The notes under the pieces were generated by a model that saw only the letters and a list, made by a program, of their open reading frames with translations, was not told where the DNA came from and made no database searches. A program made the translations under genes and the position numbers. A stretch of DNA of 64,000 bases from Terriglobia bacterium (GTDB taxonomy: Bacteria > Acidobacteriota > Terriglobia > Terriglobales > Acidobacteriaceae), in NCBI GenBank assembly GCA_020073185.1, contig JAIQFT010000003.1, forward strand, positions 56,840 through 120,839, written 5' to 3'. Numbering within the stretch: position 1 is the first letter of the stretch; each line of letters begins with the position of its first letter. This document shows positions 35,725-44,055 of the stretch, piece by piece.

Positions 35725-35811
35725 GGCACGGCTTTAGCCGTGCCGCCCACGCGGGGAAAGGGAAAGGCGGCTTTAGCCGCTGAGGTGGAAGCGCCGGGCT
35801 TTAGCCCGGCG
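35725..35811. repeat. Three REP-like hairpins with TTTA loops
   Basis: GGCACGGC-TTTA-GCCGTGCC (35725-35744), GCGGC-TTTA-GCCGC (35767-35780) and CGCCGGGC-TTTA-GCCCGGCG (35792-35811) are three palindromes with the same loop and different stems. They resemble extragenic palindromic elements. They could terminate or attenuate transcription between dnaK and dnaJ. The rest of 35812-35957 shows no gene. Confidence 0.7.
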
Positions 35812-35957
35812 GAAAAGCGCCACCCACAATGGGTGTCATTCCGAGCGAGGACGCGAGCAGAAACCAGGACGCCCCGCTTTTGGGCGTCCGGGTTCGCGCG
35901 TCCGAGTCGAGGAACCTGCTTTTTGCTTGGGACTAGAAAGGGTTCAGAGAGTACACA

Positions 35958-36137
35958 TTGCAAATCGAAGTCAACAAGCAATCCTATTTCCTGCATTTCA
36001 TTCCCGAGGAAGGACGCTGGCTTCTGTTCAAGCCAACGCGCTCGGGCATGGAAGCTGTCCCGGTTGTGGACGATGGCGGGCCCCTGCTGTTAGCCGACGA
36101 AATCGAGGGCACGTCTGACACGGAGGCCGTGAACTAG
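35958..36137 (+). CDS. Small hypothetical protein, TTG start
   Basis: 59 aa reading QIEVNKQSYFLHFIPEEGRWLLFKP ... PLLLADEIEGTSDTEAVN. Composition and alternation look like a folded beta-rich protein rather than a random frame. Initiation would be TTG 35958 with a poor AGAGAG upstream. Its TAG stop shares a base with the GTG start of the next gene, which suggests coupling. No family recognised. Confidence 0.5.
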   Translation: MQIEVNKQSYFLHFIPEEGRWLLFKPTRSGMEAVPVVDDGGPLLLADEIEGTSDTEAVN

Positions 36138-36637
36138 TGAACTATCTCGACCTGCGAAAGACGATGCGCGCCGGCGTTCCGGTGGTGATCGTGTTGCTGA
36201 CGCTCGCGCTCACCGCAAGCGCGCAGGACACGAAGTCGCCACCCACCGCGCGCCAGCTTTCGTCGCTGCTGAACCAGTTCCTCGATGCTGCCGGGCGCGG
36301 CGACCGAGCTGTCTTCGACCGCTTCTTCGCCGACGACGTCATCTACACGCGCTCGGCGGGCGTGACCGTGGATAAAGCGAAGATCATGAAGAACATTGGC
36401 CGCCGCGAGGACGCGGGCGCGAAGAACACCTTCTCGGCGGACGACGTCACCATTCACGATTACGGAACTACGGCGGTGGTGAACTTCCGCCTTACCGCGC
36501 GCACCGAAAAGGCCGGCAAGTCTGAAACGGCGCACTACCGCAACACCGCCACCTTTCTCAAGCGCAACGGCCACTGGCAGGTGGTGGCGTGGCAGGCTAC
36601 CAAGGTGCCGGGGGAGAAAAGGGCGAGCATCAACTAG
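36137..36637 (+). CDS. Secreted NTF2-like (SnoaL/DUF4440-type) protein
   Basis: 166 aa from GTG 36137, or 157 aa from ATG 36164. Seen: signal peptide [19 protein letters not shown], then an NTF2-like fold: helix [32 protein letters not shown], central strand [22 protein letters not shown], and ending [24 protein letters not shown]. This is the typical DUF4440 order. Probably periplasmic and small-molecule binding. Lies between dnaK and dnaJ, which is not a usual place; ends 8 bp before dnaJ. Confidence 0.82.
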   Translation: MNYLDLRKTMRAGVPVVIVLLTLALTASAQDTKSPPTARQLSSLLNQFLDAAGRGDRAVFDRFFADDVIYTRSAGVTVDKAKIMKNIGRREDAGAKNTFSADDVTIHDYGTTAVVNFRLTARTEKAGKSETAHYRNTATFLKRNGHWQVVAWQATKVPGEKRASIN

Positions 36638-36645
36638 CGAAGCCT

Positions 36646-37842
36646 ATGGCGACCGCGACGAAAAACTACTACGACGTCCTCGGGGTGAAGAAGAGTGCCT
36701 CCACCGAGGAGATTCGTAAGGCGTTTCGTAAGCTGGCGCGCAAGTACCATCCTGACGTCAATCCCGGCGACAAGGCGGCGGAAGAAAAGTTCAAGCAGCT
36801 CTCCGAAGCCAACGACGTCCTCAGCGATCCCAAGAAGCGCAAGATCTACGACCAGCTCGGCTATTACTCGGACAACATTGATCCCGCGGCGGCCGAGGCA
36901 TACGCGCGCGGCGGCGGCGTTCCCGGAGGCGGCCAGCGCGGCGCCCAGGAAGTTCCGTACGATTTCAGCGGCTTCGATTTCTCCGATTTGTTCGAAGGCG
37001 GCGCGCAGCAGCAGCAACAACGGCGCGGCGGCTTCCGCGACATCTTTTCCGGCATGTTCAGCGGCGGGCGTGGCGGCGCGGCGGCGCAGGAAGAACCCGA
37101 GCCAGGCACCGACCTGGAATACCAGGTCAGCGTCGGATTCTGGCAGGCGATCCGCGGCGCCGTGATGCGCCTGAACATCACGCACCTGGACACCTGCGGC
37201 AATTGCCGCGGGCGCGGCTTCCTGGAGTCCCCCGGCGTTTGCCCCGATTGTAAGGGCTCAGGCCACATCCAGCAGACCAGCGGGCGCATGAAGTTCAACA
37301 CCGTCTGCCAGCGCTGCGGCGGCACCGGCAAGCTGCGCACCCTCTGCAACGTGTGCGGCGGCGAGGGCGTGGTGCAGCGCAGCGAACCGCTGGAAGTGCG
37401 CATCAAGGCGGGGACGCGCGACGGCCAGCGCATTCGCATCGCCGGCAAGGGCAACGCCGGCCCGCGCGGCGGCCCTCCCGGCGATCTCTACATCATCGTG
37501 CGCGCCGGCGAGCACTCGGTTTTTCACCGCGACGGCGATGACATCCAGGTCACCGTGCCGGTCACCGTCACCGAGGCCGCCATGGGCGCCAAGATCGAGG
37601 TCCCGACCATCGATGGTCGCGCCCTGCTGCGCATCCCGCCGGGAACGCAGTCGGGCCAGAAGCTTCGCCTGCGCGAGAAGGGCGTCCCCTCGGCGGTGAA
37701 AGAAGGCGTGCGCGGTGACGAAATCGTCGAGGTCAAGATTACCGTCCCCATGCCGCACGACGAGAAGACGAAAGAATTGCTGCGCGAGTTGGCAAAGCTG
37801 AACCCGGAAGATCCAAGGGCGGAGTTGTGGAATAAGGTTTAG
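36646..37842 (+). CDS. dnaJ: DnaJ (Hsp40) co-chaperone
   Basis: 398 aa. Brings clients to DnaK and stimulates its ATPase. Seen: J domain (residues about 7-70) with the HPD motif in [10 protein letters not shown], a Gly/Gln-rich linker, the zinc-binding domain with all four CxxCxGxG repeats ([32 protein letters not shown]), and the two C-terminal beta domains ([38 protein letters not shown]). ATG 36646 is chosen as the J domain begins at once; the longer frame from 36589 is a shadow of the upstream gene. In the dnaK-hspR block, so expected to be heat-inducible. Confidence 0.96.
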   Translation: MATATKNYYDVLGVKKSASTEEIRKAFRKLARKYHPDVNPGDKAAEEKFKQLSEANDVLSDPKKRKIYDQLGYYSDNIDPAAAEAYARGGGVPGGGQRGAQEVPYDFSGFDFSDLFEGGAQQQQQRRGGFRDIFSGMFSGGRGGAAAQEEPEPGTDLEYQVSVGFWQAIRGAVMRLNITHLDTCGNCRGRGFLESPGVCPDCKGSGHIQQTSGRMKFNTVCQRCGGTGKLRTLCNVCGGEGVVQRSEPLEVRIKAGTRDGQRIRIAGKGNAGPRGGPPGDLYIIVRAGEHSVFHRDGDDIQVTVPVTVTEAAMGAKIEVPTIDGRALLRIPPGTQSGQKLRLREKGVPSAVKEGVRGDEIVEVKITVPMPHDEKTKELLRELAKLNPEDPRAELWNKV

Positions 37843-37875
37843 TAGTTGGTAGCTGGTAGCTGGTAGTTGGTAGTC
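37841..37875. repeat. Heptanucleotide array after dnaJ
   Basis: Five 7-bp units of the type GGTAGCT/GGTAGTT run from the dnaJ stop codon. No inverted partner with the same unit is visible nearby; a different array follows at 38084. Confidence 0.65.
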
Positions 37876-38085
37876 CGTATTCGGTGGTCGTTGGCAGCAA
37901 TCACGCATTGCGATGAGTTGGCGGGGCTTCTGATGGAGCTGGATGCCGCGGAGCGATCCGCGATTCGGGCAGACCGCAAAGACGCTCGGCTCGAAACCGA
38001 GCTTCTGGTGCAGGAACTCATTGAGCGCATTCGGCAGCATCGAGAGCAGCACGCGGACCGCGATTACAAACCGACGGTACAGTAG
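37867..38085 (+). CDS. Small hypothetical ORF between two heptad arrays
   Basis: Up to 72 aa, beginning inside the upstream heptad array (possible starts TTG 37867 or an internal ATG giving MELDAAERSAIRADRKDARLE). The part from there is a charged, probably helical peptide (LETELLVQELIERIRQHREQH). A helical amphipathic pattern makes it protein-like, but there is no clear ribosome binding site and no family match. As at 31966-32148, a short ORF is enclosed by heptad arrays. Confidence 0.4.
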   Translation: MVVRIRWSLAAITHCDELAGLLMELDAAERSAIRADRKDARLETELLVQELIERIRQHREQHADRDYKPTVQ

Positions 38086-38124
38086 CTAAGAGCTAAAAGC
38101 TAAGAGCTAAGAGCCAATGGCTAA
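38084..38124. repeat. Heptanucleotide array running into the hspR start
   Basis: Units AGCTAAG, AGCTAAA, AGCTAAG, AGCTAAG then degenerate AGCCAAT and GGCTAAG. The ATG of hspR (38117) lies inside the sixth unit and its first codons continue the repeat, so the array also forms the ribosome binding region. Confidence 0.7.
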
Positions 38125-38515
38125 GAGACGAGGCAAAGGCGCATACATGATCTCCGCCGTCGCGGAGATGTACGGCATCCATCCGCAGACTTTGCGCCTG
38201 TACGAGCGCGAAGGGCTGCTGAAGCCGTCGCGCACCGAGGGCAACACCCGCCTCTACACCGACGAGGATCTGCAACGCCTGGAGATAATCCTGTCGCTGG
38301 CGCGCGACCTGGGCGTGAACATCAGCGGGATCGCCATCATCCTCGACATGCGGGCGCGCATGGAGGAGATGCAGCGCCAGATGCACGAATTCCTCACCCA
38401 CTTCCAGCAGGAGATGCTGGCGCGCATGAGCCGGGCCGATGCCTCCAAGGGCGCACTCATCCCCGTGCGCCGAGTGCCGGTAGCGCCGGCGTCATCCACT
38501 AAAGAAATGAAATAA
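38117..38515 (+). CDS. hspR: HspR heat-shock repressor, MerR family
   Basis: 132 aa. Known HspR proteins bind HAIR sites and use DnaK as co-repressor. Seen: a MerR helix-turn-helix at residues about 12-60 (YMISAVAEMYGIHPQTLRLYEREGLLKPSRTEGNTRLY), LQRLEIILSLARDLGVNISG, then a coiled-coil helix (MRARMEEMQRQMHEFLTHF). YGIHPQTLRLYEREGLLxP is the HspR-type form of the motif. It follows dnaJ as in actinobacterial dnaK-grpE-dnaJ-hspR operons, though grpE is missing here and a 72-codon ORF intervenes. A HAIR-like site occurs in the dnaK promoter. Confidence 0.92.
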   Translation: MAKRRGKGAYMISAVAEMYGIHPQTLRLYEREGLLKPSRTEGNTRLYTDEDLQRLEIILSLARDLGVNISGIAIILDMRARMEEMQRQMHEFLTHFQQEMLARMSRADASKGALIPVRRVPVAPASSTKEMK

Positions 38516-38761
38516 TCTCAGTTTCGGTTTCGGTACGTGCCCCGTTTCGGCGGAACATTTCCGTAGACTCGATTCCCGGGAGTCCTCAAGAAATTCACAT
38601 GGACTCATTTCCGGGGGGCACATCAAGTCCAACAGCCTGGACGAGGTTGAATCCGGGATTTTTGTTTTTGTGGCGGCGTGCGCTTGGAACTGGGTTGTGG
38701 AGAATGTTGTCAGAGTAGGTATTAACTCCACGAAGCGGAAAGCCGCCGGTTTTGCCCGACG

Positions 38762-38787
38762 GCCGACAGCTGAGAGCTGAAAGCTAG
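38762..38787. repeat. Heptanucleotide array, inverted partner of 35684-35714
   Basis: Units GACAGCT, GAGAGCT, GAAAGCT. Read on the minus strand these match the array after dnaK in 15 of 16 core positions. Located at the 3' end of the anti-sigma gene. The remaining gap 38516-38761 has a short TTTCGG array at 38520 and no convincing gene. Confidence 0.6.
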
Positions 38788-39446
38788 CCCTTCACATTGA
38801 TTTTCGAGAACGACAGCACCGCGCGCCCGCTGGTTGGCTGCCCAAATGCCGTCGCCGGACGGAACTGGGTGAAGATCAGCATGTTCTCCAGTTCGGAGCG
38901 GACGTTGTCCGACTCCGGCGGCGCCGACAGGATGCGGTAATCCTGCACCCGGCCCTTGGCGTCAATGTAGGCCTCGACCACGATGGAGTCGGCGTTGATG
39001 CGCTCCATTCCGGTGGAGAACGGCGCCTGCGCCAGCACCGGAGGCGTATACAACATGGTCGGCACGTCGTTGTTGGCCCGCACCGGCAGGGCAAACAGGC
39101 CGATCAGCAGCCCGAAGAAGACGATCGCGCTGAGCACGCCCGCGGTTGCCGGAACCATGAAGGCGTTGAACACGTTTTCGAAGCGCACCTGCAGCCCGGC
39201 CAAGGAGCGGCTGCGGTTGTGCGCGGCTTCGTGCGAAAGCGCCACGCGCAGCCTCAGCGCCAATTCCGGCGGCGCCGGCTTGCGTCCCAGCGAGGTGACC
39301 GCACGCTGGGTTTCGCATAGCAGCGCGTATTCGTGCTTACACGCCGCGCACTGCGACAGATGATTGCCAAGGTCCCGCATCTGGCGGCCGTTTACAATGC
39401 CATCCAGATACGGCGAGAACAGCGGCCTGGCTTGCGAGCAGTTCAT
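38784..39446 (-). CDS. Anti-sigma factor with zinc-finger (zf-HC2) and C-terminal periplasmic domain
   Basis: 220 aa membrane protein that should hold the adjacent sigma factor inactive. Seen: N-terminal zf-HC2 with HLSQCAACKHEY (His-x3-Cys-x2-Cys), a hydrophobic helix VLSAIVFFGLLIGLFALPV (about residues 103-121), and a periplasmic domain with a TonB-C-like feel (ADSIVVEAYIDAKGRVQDYRILSAPP ... FRPATAFGQPTSG). The start overlaps the sigma gene stop (ATGA), so the pair is co-translated. The C-terminal fusion is a probable signal-sensing module; this part is inferred. Confidence 0.87.
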   Translation of the reverse strand: MNCSQARPLFSPYLDGIVNGRQMRDLGNHLSQCAACKHEYALLCETQRAVTSLGRKPAPPELALRLRVALSHEAAHNRSRSLAGLQVRFENVFNAFMVPATAGVLSAIVFFGLLIGLFALPVRANNDVPTMLYTPPVLAQAPFSTGMERINADSIVVEAYIDAKGRVQDYRILSAPPESDNVRSELENMLIFTQFRPATAFGQPTSGRAVLSFSKINVKG

Positions 39447-40153
39447 GACGTAACCTCGACCTTCTGGCCGGCCTCCGGCCTGAAGTTGGACCGGGCAAGT
39501 TCCGGGCTCAGTTCGCGCAGATAGGGTTGCAGGCGCTTTTTGAGCGCTTCGCGTCCGCGCGTCAGCCGCGATTTCACCGTGCCCAGCGATGTTTGCATGA
39601 CTTCCGCAATCTCCTCGTACGACAGCTCTTCAATCTCGCGCAGGATGATAGTCGTGCGAAATGGCTCGTCCAGCTTCCTCAATTCGCATTCCACGCGCGT
39701 CTTCAGTTCCTGCTGCGCGATGTTCTCCAGCGGCGACTCGCCTTGGTCGACCAGCAGATTGGCAAGCCCGATGCTGGAATTGCCGTTGGCGCCTTCCTGC
39801 GGCTCGATGGAGGTCTCGCGCGCCTTGTGGCGGAACCACCAGCGCTTGCGGTTCGAAGCCTCGTGCACCGCAATGCGATACACCCAAGTCTTCAGGCTGG
39901 CGCTGCCGTTGAAGTGCTTCATGCCGCGGAACACCTTCAGGAAGACTTCCTGCGTGGTGTCGGCGGCGTCGGCAGGATCGGAAACGATGCGGTACACCAG
40001 GCCGTAAACCGGTTGTTGAAACTGCGCAATGAGCCAGGCATACGCGGGCTCGGATCCGGCCTTGAGTTCGGCGACGACCGCCGCCTCCTCCGCCGGAATG
40101 CCGAGGGCGCCTGCAAAGTTCCCCAAGGTGGTTGCTCCCGCCATGCTTCTCAT
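39443..40153 (-). CDS. ECF-type RNA polymerase sigma factor (RpoE-like)
   Basis: 236 aa. Seen: region 2 with LIAQFQQPVYGLVYRIV and DAADTTQEVFLKVFRGM (-10 binding) plus LKTWVYRIAVHEASNRKRW, a linker, and region 4 with LDEPFRTTIILREIEELSYEEIAEVM and TSLGTVKSRLTRGREALKKRL (HTH for -35). Region 3 is absent, as in ECF factors. ATG alternatives exist in the first four residues. The gene is paired with the zf-HC2 anti-sigma factor. Regulon unknown. Confidence 0.93.
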   Translation of the reverse strand: MRSMAGATTLGNFAGALGIPAEEAAVVAELKAGSEPAYAWLIAQFQQPVYGLVYRIVSDPADAADTTQEVFLKVFRGMKHFNGSASLKTWVYRIAVHEASNRKRWWFRHKARETSIEPQEGANGNSSIGLANLLVDQGESPLENIAQQELKTRVECELRKLDEPFRTTIILREIEELSYEEIAEVMQTSLGTVKSRLTRGREALKKRLQPYLRELSPELARSNFRPEAGQKVEVTS

Positions 40154-40362
40154 GGCGTCACCCCCACAGTAGCATCATCTTGCGCCGACAACAACATACA
40201 GTGGTATCGCCTGGCCCCTGTACCGTAGTGACCCTGCATCTACATAGACCCCGGCAAGGGGGAATAAGTTCCCCGGAAGTCCCGAGTTATTACTCGGTAG
40301 GCACAACAAACCAAAGCACCTGTTTCGTACATCTGACTTGCCAGCAGTATGCGAGCGCAATT

Positions 40363-41070
40363 ATGAAGAAACTCTTGGTTTGCCTGCTTGCGATGGGAAT
40401 GTCGGCGGCGACGGTGGCGCAGGTGAGTTCGCCCGCGCGGCCGACCAGCACGCGACCGCCGGCGCCGGCTCAGGCTTCGTTCGGCAGCCCGCAGCCCGGC
40501 GCCGAGGTCACTGCCAGCCTCGCGCAATTGAATCAGGTCACTGAAAACGTGCGCGTGGACTTGGCGCGGCTGCGCCTGGATAAGTGGAAAGGCGATTCCC
40601 GCAGCAAGCGACAGGCGGAGGCGGATGCCGAGTCGGTGCAACGCAACATCACTGCAGCCCTGCCCACCATGGTGCAGCAAGTGCGCGCCAACCCGGGCAG
40701 CGTCGGGGCCATTTTCAAGCTCTACCGAAACCTGAACGCACTGTATGACGTCATGTCCAGCCTTACCGAATCGGCGGGCGCGTTTGGGTCCAAGGATGAG
40801 TACGAGGCGCTAGCCACCGACACCTCCAACCTTGACGGAATCCGCCGCTCGCTTGCCGATCGGGTGGAGGCGATGGCCAGTGCCCGCGATACGGAAGTCG
40901 CGCAGTTGCAGATGCGGGCCCGCCAAGCGGCGGCCACCGCCACTGCCGCGCCGCCGAAAAAAATCGTGGTGGACGACACGGCGCCGGCAAAGAAATCCAC
41001 CAAGAAGCGCGCGATTAAGAAGAAAACGACGACGGCGAGCGAGCAGGAGGCCACTGCTAAGCCTCAGTAA
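40363..41070 (+). CDS. Secreted protein with Lys-rich C-terminus
   Basis: 235 aa. Seen: signal peptide MKKLLVCLLAMGMSAATVAQ, a Pro/Ala-rich stretch, a helical middle (VTASLAQLNQVTENVRVDLARLRLDKWKG ... IFKLYRNLNALYDVMSSLTESAG), and a tail rich in Lys (DDTAPAKKSTKKRAIKKKTTT) that is probably disordered. ATG 40363 is preferred because it creates the signal peptide; the frame is open to 40132. It is divergent from the sigma factor gene. No known family recognised; the lysine tail could bind nucleic acid or cell-wall polymers. Confidence 0.72.
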   Translation: MKKLLVCLLAMGMSAATVAQVSSPARPTSTRPPAPAQASFGSPQPGAEVTASLAQLNQVTENVRVDLARLRLDKWKGDSRSKRQAEADAESVQRNITAALPTMVQQVRANPGSVGAIFKLYRNLNALYDVMSSLTESAGAFGSKDEYEALATDTSNLDGIRRSLADRVEAMASARDTEVAQLQMRARQAAATATAAPPKKIVVDDTAPAKKSTKKRAIKKKTTTASEQEATAKPQ

Positions 41071-41224
41071 AAGGTTGTCGGCTCCCGGCGCCGGCGCCAA
41101 CACCAAAAAGGGAATGAGCGACAGCGCCACAAGCCGAAAGGCCGAGTGACCTGGTGCGATTGACTCGCGTGCTTAGCTGAGCGAGAATACTCATGTCCCA
41201 CGCGCGCGGGATCTTTCCTCGAGT

Positions 41225-41300
41225 GGGCCTGTGGCGCAGCTGGGAGCGCGCTTCCATGGCATGGAAGAGGTCGCCGGTTCGATCCCGGCCAGGTCCACCA
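41225..41300 (+). tRNA. tRNA-Ala (GGC anticodon)
   Basis: Cloverleaf read by eye: acceptor GGGCCTG pairs with CAGGTCC (one G-U), D arm with GCGC stems, anticodon stem CTTCC/GGAAG with loop ATGGCAT (anticodon GGC, reads GCC/GCU Ala codons), T arm GCCGG/CCGGC with loop TTCGATC, and an encoded CCA at the 3' end (41298-41300). Confidence 0.97.
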
Positions 41301-41409
41301 AATCCTTTCTTAAGTTCGGCGTTGCTTCCGCTTCTAGCCCTCCGGAACTGGTCGGAGTAGATTTTCTTGCGTGTTCTCCCGTAATCTAGGTGGTTTTGGA
41401 GAGAACGAG

Positions 41410-42525
41410 ATGGCCGACCAGAAGCGTTTCCGCGTTTATGCTACGTGCGACATCGGTGAAGCTCTGGAACTGCTGCGCAAACGCGGGTACGACGTCGAGG
41501 TCTATCCCGGCCCCGAGCCGCCGCCAAAGAAGCTGATTCTGGAAAAGCTGCGCGGCGGGGTGGACGGCCTCATCACCACCCTGCGCGATCCCATTGACGC
41601 GGAGGTCTTCGAGGCCGGCAAAGGACAGCTCAAGGTCGTCTCGCAACTTGCCGTCGGGTTCGACAACATCAATCGCGCCGACGCCAACCGCTATAAGGTT
41701 CCTTTCACCAATACCGCCGATGTGCTTACCGAAGCCACCGCCGAGTTCGCGTTCTTTATGATGGGCGCGCTGGCCCGCAAGATGTGGAGCGCCGAACACC
41801 TGTTGCGTAAGAACGAATGGGGCACCTGGCATCCGTTCCTGCCGTTTCTCGGCGACGAGGTTACCGGCAAGACCGTCGCCGTGATCGGCACCGGCCGCAT
41901 CGGCCTGGCCATGATCAAGAAGTGCACCGGCTTCGACATGAACATCCTGTGCTACGACCCGGGGTACCAGAACCATGACTTCGTAGGCGCCATCCAGCAG
42001 CTCAAGGACCTGCGGCAGTCGACCGGCGTGAGCAAAGACCGAAGCTGGATCAAGTACGTGGAGTTCGAGCAGGCGTTGCGTGAAGCCGACTTCGTCTCCA
42101 TCCACGTGCCGCTGATCCGGCCCGGCGAGGGCGGCCCCCCAACCTATCACCTGATCAATGAGAAGACGCTGCGCATGATGAAGCCCACGGCGCACCTAAT
42201 CAACAACTCGCGCGGTCCGGTGGTGGACGAGGTCGCGGTGGCCAAGGCGCTGCGGGAAAACTGGATCGCCGGGGCCGCGCTCGATGTGTTCGCGCAAGAG
42301 CCTCTGCCGGCCGACTCGCCACTGCGTGATCCGGCCATCGAGGACCGCTGCCGTCTCTACCCGCACTTTGCCAGCGCCGGCAGGATTACCCGCCTCTCCA
42401 CCGATCCCGACAAGGGCATGGCCGGCCGCTGCGTGCAGGGCCTGATTGACGTGCTGGAGCAGCACTACAACGGCGATCCAGCCAGGATGCCGTTTGTGGT
42501 TAATCAGGAAGCGTTTAAGAAGTAG
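41410..42525 (+). CDS. D-isomer-specific 2-hydroxyacid dehydrogenase (glyoxylate reductase type)
   Basis: 371 aa NAD(P)-dependent reductase of 2-keto acids. Seen: catalytic-domain N-terminus, VSQLAVGFDNINRADANR, Rossmann motif VIGTGRIGLAMIKK (about residues 163-176), and a C-terminal part with NNSRGPVVDEVAVAKAL (Arg), DVFAQEPLP (Glu) and LYPHFAS (His): the Arg-Glu-His catalytic set. An insert of about 35 residues after YDPGYQNHDF (VGAIQQLKDLRQSTGVSKDRSW) is larger than in typical GyaR enzymes. ATG 41410 has GGAGAG upstream. Exact substrate not readable. Confidence 0.9.
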   Translation: MADQKRFRVYATCDIGEALELLRKRGYDVEVYPGPEPPPKKLILEKLRGGVDGLITTLRDPIDAEVFEAGKGQLKVVSQLAVGFDNINRADANRYKVPFTNTADVLTEATAEFAFFMMGALARKMWSAEHLLRKNEWGTWHPFLPFLGDEVTGKTVAVIGTGRIGLAMIKKCTGFDMNILCYDPGYQNHDFVGAIQQLKDLRQSTGVSKDRSWIKYVEFEQALREADFVSIHVPLIRPGEGGPPTYHLINEKTLRMMKPTAHLINNSRGPVVDEVAVAKALRENWIAGAALDVFAQEPLPADSPLRDPAIEDRCRLYPHFASAGRITRLSTDPDKGMAGRCVQGLIDVLEQHYNGDPARMPFVVNQEAFKK

Positions 42526-42621
42526 TTGGGAGTTGGGAGTTAGCGGTTAGTGGGAGCGGAGTCCCTCAGGGGCTAAAGCCCGCATGATTGGCGCTCCGGG
42601 CGGCACGGCTGAACCCGTGCC
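42525..42621. repeat. Heptad array followed by REP-like hairpins
   Basis: Units GTTGGGA (twice), GTTAGCG, GTTAGTG at 42525-42552, starting in the stop codon of the dehydrogenase. Then hairpins GGGCT-AA-AGCCC (42570-42581) and GGCACGG/CCGTGCC (42602-42621). The second stem is the same as that after dnaK, so the elements recur. Confidence 0.65.
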
Positions 42622-42698
42622 CTTCCCAAAGCCATTTATGAGATAGCTTTTGGTAAGCGGGAGCCGCAGTTGGGAGCCGACTTGCAATCCTCGGTTCG

Positions 42699-43415
42699 CT
42701 AGCTACCAACCCCTAGCTCCTGCGTGCCGGCGAGGGCGCGGACGAGGGAGTCGAGAATCTTGAGGCCGTCGGTGCCGCCCATGATGGCCTCGCTGGCGCG
42801 CTCGGGGTGGGGCATCATGCCAAGGACGTTGCGGCCGGGATTGCAGATGCCGGCGATGTGATCGAGGGAGCCGTTGGGGTTGGCGGCCTCGGTGATTACG
42901 CCCGCCAGGGAACAATATCGTAACACGATACGTTGCTGGCGCCGCAGCTCGTCCAGCGTCGCCTGGTCGCAGAAGTAATTGCCGTCCATGTGGCCGATAG
43001 GGATCTGCAGCACCTCGCCCTGCCGGCAGGCGCTGGTGAACGGCGTGTCGGCGTTCTCGATGCGCACGTGCACCGGCTTGCAGATGTATTTCAACCCGGC
43101 ATTGCGCAGCAGCGCGCCGGGAAGCAGGTGCGACTCGCACAGGATCTGGAAGCCGTTGCAGATGCCCAGCACTAGTCCGCCATGGGCGGCAAATTTGCCG
43201 ACCGCCTCCATGACGGGGGAAAAGCGCGCAATGGCGCCGGTGCGCAGGTAGTCGCCGTAGGCGAAGCCGCCGGGGACTATCACCAAGTCGCAGTTCTCAA
43301 GGTCCCGCGACTCGTGCCAAAGATAGGTGACCGGTTGGTTGGCGACCTGTCCGAAAACCCAGTAGGGGTCCTGGTCGCAGTTGGAGCCGGGGAACTGGAT
43401 GACGCCGACTTTCAT
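42699..43415 (-). CDS. purQ: Phosphoribosylformylglycinamidine synthase subunit PurQ
   Basis: 238 aa glutaminase subunit that feeds ammonia to PurL in purine synthesis. Seen: [33 protein letters not shown], the nucleophile segment [12 protein letters not shown] (Cys), and MMPHPERAS (His-Glu of the triad). Start ATG 43415 gives the standard N-terminus; the frame is open to 43454. PurL is not in the window and purS is 13 kb away. The TIR-like gene ends 7 bp upstream of this start, so the two might share a transcript. Confidence 0.97.
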   Translation of the reverse strand: MKVGVIQFPGSNCDQDPYWVFGQVANQPVTYLWHESRDLENCDLVIVPGGFAYGDYLRTGAIARFSPVMEAVGKFAAHGGLVLGICNGFQILCESHLLPGALLRNAGLKYICKPVHVRIENADTPFTSACRQGEVLQIPIGHMDGNYFCDQATLDELRRQQRIVLRYCSLAGVITEAANPNGSLDHIAGICNPGRNVLGMMPHPERASEAIMGGTDGLKILDSLVRALAGTQELGVGS

Positions 43416-43422
43416 TGACCCA

Positions 43423-43917
43423 TTATGGCATCTTTGGGTTGAGACCAGCGGCATTCAATTCCTGAAAAAGCCTGGTCTGCACCTCTTCGACATGTTCCTT
43501 GAAGGGAATGTAGATAAGCCCGGCAATATCGCTCGGCTGCTCGACGGTTTCCTTCAGGAGAATAGCAACCCGCTTGCGCCCGAGTCTCGTGAGCACCATT
43601 CCTAACTCCAATACCACATTCTGGCGCGCGCGGTACCGCTTTTGGTCCGGAGCCCCAGCTTTATGACCTTCATCGTCAGGGGTGAGCAGAACGCACGCGT
43701 ACGCCGCACAGCCGTGCCCTCCGATGAATCCTTCGAGCTTCTCGATAATCGTGTCACCGGCAGCGGGTAAATTCCCGAGCACAATCGGATTTACATTCAT
43801 ACGGTGCAGCATCAATTCCAATTCATTCCGCGCGGTTAAGTCGTGACCGTAAACGACAAACACCTGGGGTTTGGCAGGAGGGGCTTGCTCGGTTGGCTGA
43901 GTCGCTGGCGTCCCCAT
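43423..43917 (-). CDS. TIR-like nucleotide-binding domain protein (PF10137 type)
   Basis: 164 aa stand-alone domain. Seen: [57 protein letters not shown], and [25 protein letters not shown]. These are the signature of the predicted nucleotide-binding TIR-like family that also forms the effector domain of some CBASS and Pycsar systems. The Glu in NVVLELG fits the catalytic position of TIR NAD-cleaving enzymes. The first 17 residues are a low-complexity Pro/Thr stretch. No second-messenger sensor (SAVED, STING or cyclase) is nearby, so it is a single-gene member. Divergent from rnhA with 138 bp between starts. Function (defence or other) inferred. Confidence 0.85.
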   Translation of the reverse strand: MGTPATQPTEQAPPAKPQVFVVYGHDLTARNELELMLHRMNVNPIVLGNLPAAGDTIIEKLEGFIGGHGCAAYACVLLTPDDEGHKAGAPDQKRYRARQNVVLELGMVLTRLGRKRVAILLKETVEQPSDIAGLIYIPFKEHVEEVQTRLFQELNAAGLNPKMP

Positions 43918-44055
43918 GATCTCGGCCGTCAGATCGGTCCGTTTTCCTTGGAGAACAACTTTACCGGTCTGATAAACGTTAAAAATCTCACCAGTAATGC
44001 AGCGGAACTGTATTCCTGCTTGTATGGACTTTTCGTCGAACTTAATGTTCTTATT

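Noticed and set aside
38620..38720. Short plus-strand frame starting near 38599 (about 39 codons)
   Set aside because: Low-complexity Trp/Leu/Arg-rich reading, no ribosome site, no neighbour coupling.
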